Positions 55,638 through 64,000 of a stretch of DNA of 64,000 nucleotides are shown one piece after another. Location of the stretch: contig CATOGX010000067.1 in NCBI GenBank assembly GCA_951799405.1, positions 1 through 64,000 on the forward strand, given 5' to 3'. The translations under genes were made by a program, and so were the position numbers. The notes beneath the pieces are model-generated. The model was not told where the DNA came from, did not search any database, and saw only the letters and a program-made list of their open reading frames with translations. Source of the stretch: Agapetus fuscipes (taxonomy: Eukaryota; Arthropoda; Insecta; Trichoptera; Glossosomatidae). Each line of letters opens with the position of its first letter. Position 1 is the stretch's first letter.

Positions 55638-55651
55638 TTAAGCCCGGCATG

Positions 55652-55770
55652 GCCGGAGTGAAGCGGAGAGTGGCGGAGTGAGGCGGAAAGAGGTGAAGAG
55701 AGCCGGAGACAGCCGGAGTGAAGCGGAGAGTGGCGCAGTGAGGCGGCAAGAGGCGGAGTGAAGCGAAGTG
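55652..55770 (+). repeat. GGCGGAGTGA minisatellite
   Basis: About 12 variants of a 10-bp unit (CGGAGTGAAG, CGGAGAGTGG, CGGAGTGAGG). GA-rich on the plus strand, unlike its AT-rich surroundings. It directly follows the end of element H2. Confidence 0.75.
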
Positions 55771-55906
55771 ACTTGCGACCAGCGGAAATGTGCTATACCG
55801 CGCGGAATTTAAATTTTTAACAAAAGATAAAAAAATGTTCTATTAATTGTGTGTTTAATTAAGTTCGGCGACAACTATTGAACTGTATGAGATGCCCGCC
55901 CCTGAT

Positions 55907-55957
55907 ATAATGTGAATCTCTAATGTTACTTAAATTTTGCCACTTAGATTAGATTAG
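55907..55957 (+). repeat. Family A, tail end only
   Basis: TGTGAATCTCTAATGTTAC to CTTAGATTAGATTAG. It abuts the truncated 3' end of the copy 4 zinc-finger array. Confidence 0.75.
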
Positions 55958-55964
55958 TGCCTCA

Positions 55965-56256
55965 TATTATGTGTTTTCAAATTACTTGAACTGTAAGTTT
56001 TGTAGTTACACTTGTCACACAAAAATGGTTTGACTCCAGTGTGCGTCATTATATGTGTAATCAAATTACTTAAATATGAAGTTTTGTAGTCACACTTGTC
56101 ACAGACAAACGGTTTGTCTCCAGTGTGTGCCATTTTATGTCTTTTAAAATTACTTGAATTCGAAGCTTTGTAGCTACACTAGTCACAGACAAATAGTTTG
56201 ACTCCAGTGTGTATCATTTTGTGTGTTTTCAAATTACTTGAATACAAAGTTTTGTA
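55965..56256 (-). pseudogene. untranslated extra fingers after the copy 4 stop
   Basis: Three to four further 84-bp finger units continue past the TAA at 56257-56259, with another in-frame TAG (CD-stop-C at about 56180). The array ends abruptly at a Family A tail, without the usual HQL ending. Confidence 0.8.
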
Positions 56257-59200
56257 TTAACACTTTTCACAGACAAATTGTTTAATTCCAGTGTGTGCCA
56301 TTTTATGTCTTTTCAAACTACTGGAATCAGCACTTTTGTAGGCACACTTGTCACAAACAAATGCTTTTACTAGAAAATGTGTCATTTGATGACTTTTCAA
56401 AGAACTTGAATATATAGTTTTGAAGTCACACTTGTCACAGACAAATGGTTTGTCTCCAGTGTGTGTCATTTTATGTGTTTTCAAATTTCTTGAATTGGTA
56501 GTTTTGAAGTTACACTTGTCACAGACAAATGGTTTGTCTTCAGTGTGTGTCATTTTATGTATTTTTAAATTACTTGAATACATAGTTTTGTAGTCACACT
56601 TGTCACAGACAAATGGTTTGTCTCCAGTGTGTGTCTTTTTATGTCTTTTCAAATTACTTGAATCGGTAGTTTTGTAGTTACACTCGTCACAGACAAATGG
56701 TTGGACTGCAGTGTGCTTCATTTTATGTGTTTTCAAATATCTTGAATTGGTTGTTTTGTAGTTACACTTGTCACAGACAAATGGTTTGTCTCCAGTGTGT
56801 GTCATTTTATGTGATCTCAAATTACTTGAATACATAGTTTTGTAGTCACACTTGTCACAGACAAATAGTTTAACTCCAGTGTGCTTCATTTTATGTATTT
56901 TTAAATAACTTGAATACACAGTTTTGAAGTCACACTTGTCACAGACAAATTGTTTGACTGCAGTGTGCTTCATTTTATGTGTTTTCAAATTACTTGAATT
57001 GGTAGCTTTGTAGTTACACTTGTTACAGACAAATGGTATTACTCCAGTGTGTATCATTTTATGTCTTTTCAAATTACCTGAAATGGAAGTTTTGTAGTTA
57101 CACTCATCACAGACAAATGGTTTGACTCCAGTGTGTGTCATTTTATGTGTTTTCAGATTTCTTGAATTGGTAGTTTTGTAGTTACACTTGTCACAGACAA
57201 ATGGTTTGTCTCCAGTGTGTGTCATTTTATGTATTTTTAAATTACTTGAATACATAGTTTTGTAGTCACACTTGTCACAGACAAATAGTTTGTCTCCAGT
57301 GTGTGTCTTTTTATGTCTTTTCAAATTACTTGAATCGTTAGTTTTGTAGTTACACTTGTCACAGACAAATGGTTTGACTCCAGTATGTGTCATTTTATGT
57401 GCTTTCAAACAACTTGAATACATAGTTTTATAGTTACACTTGTCACAAACAAATCGTTTGACTCCAATGTGCTTCATTTTATGAATTTTTAAATTACTTG
57501 AATACATAGTTTTGTAGTCACACTTGTCACAAACAAATCGTTTGACTCCAGTGTGCTTTGTTTTATGTACTTGCAAACAAGTTGATGTACTAGTTGTGTC
57601 CCTGCACTTGTCAGACATGGCCTCCAGCTCGTGGCAGACCAACACTTGATGGATCCTCATCAGTTTGATTTGGCTGCATGTGTAGCTGCAGGCACGGCAC
57701 ACATGAGGCTCAGCATCACGGACACCAGAAGCCTGCATCACCTCAGGACTCTGTGCCCCAACACCAACTGCTGGAAGCAAATACCATTATATTTTTATTT
57801 TATACCAAAATTTCCAGAATGAAAACATTTGAACCAAAAACGTACTGTCTTTCATTTGCGACAACGTCGCCATACACATCATTAATTCTTCTAGCTGTTT
57901 CTGCAGCACTGGTGCCACGGTGGAAATTGTTAATAATGCAATTTTTCAAGTTTTCCATTTTATATTATTTTTATACGAAAAACAACAGAACATATTAATT
58001 TCATATAAAGAATGTCAGTTAACAAAATATAAGGCCAACCATAGTTTTTCATTTTGTAAACAGCCTAGGGGAAAACCATAACACGACACCTGAGGCCCAA
58101 CAACCTGACGTCAACCAGATCTGGACAAGCCAAAAAACTTCAATAATAACCAGTGCTACCGAAACTGTTGGTTACATGCCACCAGTCAAGAGAACAGACT
58201 GGTTTGATACAGACTGTCATGAGGCAACTAGGAAGAAAAATGAGGCATATCAAAAAATTATTTCTGACCACTGTACCCGTGGTACAAAAGAGACGTACAA
58301 GAGACTTAGACGAGAGGAAAAACGACTACACAGGAAAAAAAAGCGAGAGTACCTCAAACTTGAGGTAAAACAGCTACAAGGTCATTATTCATCCAACCAA
58401 AGTAAACTGTGTAATGAGGCGATTGGACTACACTACAGGCGCTCCAGGCCCTCCATGGCCCTACCTGGAAAGGCAGGCCATTTTGAGGTTAGAACGGGTT
58501 CTGACAAGGGGCCGGGGGCTCCTATGAGGTTAGGTTGCGCGCTTTTGCAGTTGCCCGGCTAGCAAAAGACTCCTCAGGGTGGTGTTCAGGCCCAACACCT
58601 TGCTCGCTTTCCACTGATGCTAAAGAGGTTCAAAAATATAGGTGATGGAGAGAAAAACCGGGTAAAGGAAAGACGGGATTTATTTTAAATTATGCGAAAT
58701 GAGAGCATCACCACGCTAAACTGCACGACTGACTGGTTCTAAGTTAAATTAGATAATGTATTTAAATTTTCGATTAGCTCACGGGGACGGAGAGAAGTCT
58801 TGATGCTGGGATGCGGGTAGTCGCTGCTCGGGGTGCCGGCCTCGGGCACGGCTACGCTTTTGGCGGACGGTCGGGCTCCACACTCCGGAGGAATTGCGGC
58901 ACGGGGCTCCGCCAGCGATACGACTGGTGCGCTCGGTTGGACGGGGCAGGCGCTCCGTCCTCCTGAGGAACTTCGGGCACGGGGCTCCGGATATCGAGAA
59001 GAATCCAAGCGAGTAGCCAAGCGGGCGCTGGCGATGGGTAGAGAGCAGGGGCTCCTTCCTTCCGAGGAATCCGCCACGGGGGACCCAGGCGCGGCCAGGG
59101 GCTGTGTGGGGCAGGCAACAACGGCGACTCAAGCCTTCTCCGATAGATGTTCTTGGCCACGCCTGGTAGGTGTTATCAGTCCAGGCTTCCGAGAGATAGT

Positions 59201-62200
59201 GTCCCAGAATGTCGGGGGTCGACGGCTTTTATAAGCTTCCCACTAGCGCGATGCGGAGCTTTTAAACGGGGGTTATTCATCTTCCCCTCCTAACTGTCAA
59301 TCTCAGCCTGTCTTCTTCCTCTAATTTTGATCCGCATCAATTGCGGTGGCTAAAGATGCGCTTCAATTTCTTTTAAGTTGGTAATGACATCTCCCAGTGA
59401 ATATGTCTTCTTCCTCTTTTTCTTTTATTACCAGGTAGCTATCTGACATTCTAGCTACCTGACAACTGTTTTACCAAAAAGTAAATAACATGAGCAAAGA
59501 ATTCAAGCCACGTATTACCATGTGTAAAGATAAGAGTGGAAATATACTTACTCAACGTGGGCAGATCCTGGAACGCTGGGTGGAACACTTTGACGAACTA
59601 CTCAACAAATCCAGGGACCCCACCAACAGTGAAGACCCCACTAATACATCACCTCTGTACTCTAGTGGAGATAACGAAAGTCGGGAGTCACCTACTATTG
59701 GTGAAGTAAAGGATGCCATCAAGAAACTGAAGAACAACAAAGCACCAGGAATGGATAACTTACCAACAGAGCTCTTCAAACAAGGAGGAGACCACCTACA
59801 TAGACACCTTCATTATCTTATAAAAGACATATGGACTACTGAAACAATGCCCCAAGAATGGAACGAGGGAATTCTATGCCCACTACATAAAAAAGGGGAC
59901 CAGATGGAATGCAGCAACTATAGAGGAATAACTCTGCTGAATTCAGCATACAAAATCTTCTCAGCCATTATATTCAGGAGGCTAGAGCCATATGTGGAGG
60001 CGAAACTCGGTGAGTACCAGGCTGGCTTCCGACGAGGAAAATCTTGTGTCAACCAAATATTTATCCTAAAACGTCCCGACCTACCTCTTGTTTGTAGACT
60101 TCAAAGCAGCGTATGACAGCATTGACAGAAAACAACTATACTCAGCTATGAGGGAGCTTGGTATACCTACAAAGCTGGTTGAATTGACGATGTTCACCAT
60201 GCGCTGTGTACAGAGTCGTGTAAAGATACAGAACCACCTCTCTAACTCGTTCACAACAGACAACGGTCTTAGACAAGGAGACGCACTGGCATACCTTCTA
60301 TTTAACATTGCCCTAGAAAAGGTCATACGAGAATCTAGGATTCAAACAAATGGCACAATATTTACCAACCCAGTGCAGATCTTGGGATATGCCGATGATC
60401 TAGACCTTGACTTATAGGTTGGTATGCGGCTGACCACCCATAGTGTGAAAAAATGGTTCACTTTGCCAATGTCACCCCTGTCTCAGGGAAGGACGGCAAG
60501 AGTTGCAGGGCTTATGTTCATTTGAGATGGGTTCTTATAATGTAGGCCCACATGCGGCATGTGTTAGCGCGAAATTATACATGTCTGCTTGTGGGAATGC
60601 ACTTAATATAAATCTTAAATGATATATATCCTTGCAGCTTAGATTAGATTAGATCTAGACATTGTGGCATGAGTTGGAAGAGGCGTTCTGCGCCTTGGAA
60701 TCGGCAGCAAGAAAGATGGGACTCATCATGAATGAAGCCAAGACAAAATACATGCTTGTGGGATCGCCGAACAACAGTACAACAACACAACTGCGGATAG
60801 GCGAATATAAGTTTGATGTTGTGAACAGCTTTGTCTATCTTGGAGCTTTGATAAACGATACGAATGATACAGCTGAAGAAATAAAAAAAAAAATACTGTC
60901 AGCTAATCGCTCCTACTTCGGCCTCATAAAACAATTTAAGTCCAGGCTACTGTCACGGAAATGTAAAACCACTCTGTACCAAACCCTAATAAAACCAGTC
61001 CTCACATATGCCTCCGAAACCTGGACACCGACCAAGCGTGACCAATGCTCTCTCAACGTCTTCGAAAGGAAAATACTTCGACGTATTTATGGTCCAATAA
61101 AGGACGGAAACATATCGCACGCTTAATAATGAAGAGCAATAACTCGAAAATTGGGAAAATCAAGATTTTGTAATAAAACGCAAGAACAATGCGAGAAGAA
61201 TAGGTAGAATGCGACAGCCGTTCAATTTGGACGAATATGACCGAGATAGAACATCGGTCGCCTTTTTCATCCCATACAAGTTGTACTGGTTGTCTGAACT
61301 TCAAACGCGATTTCCCAAGATTCTTGTTTTTTGAGTTATTGCTCTTTATTATTAAACGTGCGATATGGCAAAGAAGATATAACTCCGAACTGTATAAGCT
61401 GTACCAGGACGCTGATGTGGTCCGCTCAATAAAGGTCAACAGACTGCATCGGCTGGGGCACATTCAGCGAATGGACCATCGGAGCCTGGAGAAGATGATT
61501 GTGATGACGAACCCGGAGGGACGCCGGACAGTGGGAAGACCACGTTCAAGATGGCTGGATGGAGTGGTGGCGGATTGCCGTGCAGTGGGAATGTGGGACA
61601 GGAGGAGGAAGACGTTGGATAGACAGCGCTGGCAGCGGTTGCTGAGGGAGGCCAAGACCCACCCCGGGTTGTCGTGTCAATGATGATGATGATGATGATG
61701 ACTGACATATCAGAAGAATTAAACAGTGGTTTTTTTCATATGTAGGTACTTAAACTCTTGAGACATTTAAAAAATATTTATCAGAAAGAGAAGGCACAGA
61801 TGCATTTAAAGTAAGCAAGTGCAAGGGAGACAGATAACAAAGCAAGAAACTTTCACGACAGGCTTCTGACTTGCGTGCATAGACAGTTTGTACAAAGGAA
61901 GAACAATGGAGTATTTGTAACAATTGTTTTGGTGCTCGCTTGAAGACATATTTGCCTGTTTATCTTACCTCTCCTGAAGATGAAGTTGCAAGCACTCAAC
62001 TGCCTGGTTTACCAAGTCAAGCCACTGACTGCCATCCTGGAGCTTTCATTCTTCAACTGATCAAACGTGCACTAGTTGTTCAGGTTTACCTGCAACTACA
62101 AACAGATGCAAAATACAGCGGTGTGCCTACCTGAATACCCCGCAGTGTTGATTCTGTCCACAAGTACGCGGCATTCCTTCAACAAGCCATAAGGTGGAGG

Positions 62201-62386
62201 GGCAGACTCCTCATTCTTTATATTATCTAGGACAGAGTCCTCGGCAAGCCACTCCTTCTCACGAGCCAGTCTCTCTTGCTTCACATCGCTCTCTTCAATG
62301 TCTATTTGTTCATCGGAGTGCGCTAGTTGTGCATCCATAAACTCCGAGTCCGCCTCCACCTTCTCAAGCTTCACAACAACGTCCAT
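56257..62386 (-). CDS. C2H2 zinc-finger protein, copy 4 (two exons, 589 aa)
   Basis: Exon 1 is 62386-62131, exon 2 57770-56257, phase 1, with the same donor and TTGCTTCCAG acceptor. The intron is 4,360 bp and holds an RTE-like LINE with three insertions. The N-terminus is that of copy 1, including VKLE, VKQE, IKNE and PPPY. After the atypical and degenerate first units come 15 complete fingers; the sixteenth stops at CEKC-TAA. Most linkers read TGDKPFV or TGVKPFV; two are TAVKQFV and TAVQPFV. Compared with copy 1 this is a longer array with a nonsense-shortened end. Fifteen intact fingers could still bind DNA, so it may be functional if the long intron is spliced. Confidence 0.75.
57840..58064. 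repeat. LINE-derived fragment shared with 48950-49290
   Basis: CTGCAGCACTGGTGCCACGG, then TTTCAAGTTTTCCATTTTAT and AAAGAATGTCAGTTAACAAA match the copy 3 side. It shows that this piece was already in the intron before copies 3 and 4 separated. Confidence 0.65.
58410..59464. mobile_element. solo LTR, 1,055 bp, GC-rich
   Basis: TGTAATGAGGCG to CTACCTGACA with TGT/ACA ends. A perfect 4-bp duplication ACTG flanks it (58406-58409, 59465-59468). The LINE frame continues exactly across it when it is removed. The middle (58780-59160) is strikingly GC-rich; open frames there are composition shadows. Confidence 0.85.
60406..60652 (+). repeat. Family A reference copy with 8-bp target duplication
   Basis: 247 bp, CTTGACTTATAGGTTGG to CTTAGATTAGATTAG, flanked by the perfect 8-bp repeat ATCTAGAC (60398-60405, 60653-60660). 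It splits the LINE directly after its YADD motif. No coding sequence, no clear inverted ends, and no A/B boxes that I can find. Confidence 0.9.
61116..61362 (+). mobile_element. 247-bp palindromic MITE (copy 2)
   Basis: CGCACGCTTAATAATGAAG to CATTATTAAACGTGCG-type inverted ends, flanked by ATAT (61112-61115, 61363-61366). Inside the LINE between GNI and WQRRYN. Same element as 15357-15603. Confidence 0.85.
61681..61699 (+). repeat. (ATG)n tail of the RTE-like LINE
   Basis: Six ATG/GAT units at the 3' end of the LINE, directly followed by zinc-finger intron sequence (ACTGACATATCAG). Confidence 0.85.
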
Positions 62387-63786
62387 TGTGACTTGATCAC
62401 TTGCACAAGACAAACAGTCACACACTGCCACTATTACTCTGCCTTTTCCTGCGAACTACAGTCTGTCAGATGAATAAGGTTAACCTCACATGACATGCAC
62501 AGCGCTGTGAACATCAAATGAAGATAAACATGGATTAATATGTGCTTAATAAACAACACAAGTGTCAACCAGCCCTTCACAATAACTAATTACAAGGAAT
62601 GTCTGTGTCTGATCCAGAGTAGGGTAAATAGAGGCGCCACTCCTGCGTTGAGCATAAGTACCTAACATAGATTATAGTAACTTGTGCTGCCACCTGCTGC
62701 GACCAGAAGGCAACGTTAGCACGATTCATACTATATATACCTACCTGTTTGATACCTATATACATTTTGTTATTATTATGCCTGGATTATTATCGGTATA
62801 TTATTATTTACTTCATATTATTATTCAAGGATACTCTGTTATTCAAAATCAAACCATTTTTTTTATATTTCTTAAAGATTTATTAACGTAGGTATATATT
62901 TACAAAACAATATTATTTCAAAACATGATAAATAAAAATATCTTATAAAATATTACTATAACTTGGTTTCATCATTCCTCAATACTGTCTTAATTGAATG
63001 CTGAGCATGCAAATTGCTAGGACAAAGCCAAATACTTGAAAATTTAAAGCCGCCACCAAGAAAGTAGCCCTTTTTGATTTTATACAACCATTATTGAGAA
63101 ATGATTACCGAACACAATGTCAACACACGAATTCACAACGACAAAACTGTATCGTCACTTGTCACCCAGCCGAGTTTCTAGGATAAAGGCAGATATTTTA
63201 TTATTGGTTGCTAACGACGGCAGTCCCAGACAAGGCTAATACATTTTGCTGTCGAGAAAACATTTCAAATTCAAAAAATGTTCGAGAGTCCATGTCACAT
63301 AACCTCACCATACGTAGCTACAAAAATGTACATTTTCACGCGAGTGATAACTCATATTAATTATACAAGCGGATCAACGAAAAAATACGATGATAATAAA
63401 GTTAATTAAGCGTGATTTCGTAACATGAATACAAAATAAAAATCATTTAAACTTTGACAGCACGGACGGCGTCACTAAAAATTTCAACTGAAGAATGGGT
63501 GGCCCTACGCCCAGATCAAGTGTTTTAATTATTTCCAAAAAATATTTTTTTTGTGTTACGAAAATAAAAAGTAATGTATTATTTTGCTTAAATATATACA
63601 AAGTAGATGTTTGAAATAAAACGAACATTTCTATATTGTCAGATTTGTAAAATAATGTATCATGCGTTTTTACAAAGGCTATCACTCATTCTGTTTTGAA
63701 CAGGCTCGTGCCCGTAAATAATCATACTCTATGGTAACTTATGTTTCATCGGGAACCGGCTGTTCAATATGACTCAGCCCGGCATG
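61720..63786 (-). repeat. segmental duplication, copy 4 side
   Basis: Matches 49485-52296 in the same orientation: intron, exon 1, proximal promoter and element H2. It differs by the presence of H3 only in copy 3 and the TTAA elements only in copy 3. Confidence 0.75.
62615..63786. mobile_element. hAT-like element H2 (copy 2), 1,172 bp
   Basis: CAGAGTAGGGTAAATAGAGG to CAGCCCGGCATG, with the perfect 8-bp duplication GTCTGATC (62607-62614, 63787-63794). No convincing transposase. The flanks joined across it match the sequence upstream of zinc-finger copy 1 (3770-3800, inverted). Confidence 0.85.
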
Positions 63787-63819
63787 GTCTGATCGCAAGG
63801 CGCTCTGTCTTCCCCTGAT

Positions 63820-64000
63820 CACAGAGTATATAGGTACTTAGAGAAGCTACTCTATGGCTTAGGGGTAGGTACGTACTTCGAAACCCCCCTTCCTCGCCTT
63901 CTTACTTCCCTTCCATACATTCTGCGTATTGGACTATGATCTTGTATGCATGTGTGTATTATACACGCGGCACGCGGGTACACTCACACCACTATAATCA
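63820..64000 (+). mobile_element. start of another H1 element, cut by the window end
   Basis: CACAGAGTATATAGGTACTT onward is almost the same as 3808-3990. The left target half would be CCCCTGAT at 63812-63819. The right end lies outside the window. Confidence 0.75.

Larger units (their letters stand above)
51150..55651. mobile_element. hAT-like element H2 (copy 1), split by TTAA elements
   Basis: CAGAGTAAGGTACTTAG at the left to GCCCGGCATG at the right. It matches 62615-63786 along 51150-52296, then resumes at 55638 after two TTAA-flanked insertions. No 8-bp duplication is visible here, unlike the other copy. Confidence 0.7.
58065..61681 (+). pseudogene. RTE-like LINE in the copy 4 intron, with three insertions
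   Basis: 5'-truncated and lacking the endonuclease. Pieces: VKRTDWFDTDCHEATRKKNE (58180 on); EFKPRITMCKDKSGN and LERWVEHFDELLN (59500 on); APGMDNLPTELFKQGG; SNYRGITLLNSAYKIFS; LGEYQAGFRRGKSCVNQIF; after a frameshift near 60080, FVDFKAAYDSIDRKQLY; LRQGDALAYLLFNIALEKV and the catalytic GYADDLDL (60385-60405). The later part (60662-61680) has ARKMGLIMNEAKTKYM and RLHRLGHIQRMD. The 3' end is an (ATG)n tail at 61681-61699. Interrupted by a solo LTR, a Family A copy and a MITE. Confidence 0.9.

Noticed and set aside
58779..59234. Several long overlapping open frames
   Set aside because: They occur in a GC-rich solo LTR in several frames and both strands, as composition alone would give.
60406..60652. 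Family A as a Helitron
   Set aside because: Ends are not TC...CTRR, and the insertion made an 8-bp duplication, which Helitrons do not.

Overview
The window looks like insect DNA, most probably from a moth or butterfly. It is AT-rich, has spliced genes with GT-AG introns, and is saturated with nested transposable elements: CR1/jockey-like and RTE-like LINEs, tRNA-derived SINEs, Ty3-like and BEL/Pao LTR elements, a PIF/Harbinger element, hAT-like and TTAA-flanked elements. The order-level assignment is inference. There are no bacterial operons, rRNA genes or CRISPR arrays. The only host-type genes I can support belong to one amplified C2H2 zinc-finger family. Almost everything else is mobile DNA or its debris, as expected of a heterochromatic or low-recombination region.

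Zinc-finger family. Four nearly identical copies of a first coding exon occur: + strand at 5293 and 19842, - strand at 50215 and 62386. Each codes for 85 residues and ends in phase 1 at a CAG|GTAGGC donor. Three join in frame to a second exon with a homogenised array of 28-residue C2H2 units: 12 regular fingers in copy 1 (5293-7864), 8 in copy 2 (19842-21705), 15 complete before a stop in copy 4 (56257-62386). Copy 3 (49960-50215) has lost its second exon. A fifth, broken array (8509-9502) lies behind copy 1.

Layout. 1-3336: LINE debris. 3339-13740 and 17251-21886: a direct segmental duplication carrying copies 1 and 2. In copy 1 the 3' flank was split by an apparently intact two-ORF LINE (9592-13638). 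13845-17250: MITEs, SINEs and LINE tails. 22804-30840: a second LINE, broken by a 484-bp insert and by a complete-looking 3-kb DNA transposon (26845-29841) whose two-exon transposase gene is open. 31371-39975: SINEs, a Ty3-like element with paired LTRs (36614-38937) and hAT-like pieces. 40145-46198: a decayed PIF/Harbinger element with a 1-kb inverted repeat. 46199-48340: a BEL/Pao integrase fragment. 49485-55651 and 61720-63786: a second segmental duplication with copies 3 and 4, the former carrying two tandem TTAA-flanked elements. 58065-61681: an RTE-like LINE in the copy 4 intron, holding three younger insertions.

The most useful parts for follow-up are the zinc-finger family (constant N-terminus, divergent DNA-contact residues), the 26845-29841 transposon, and a roughly 247-bp repeat, called Family A here, present about 20 times, whose best copy has a perfect 8-bp target-site duplication. 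All duplications, splice junctions and identities were read by eye without alignment software or database searches.
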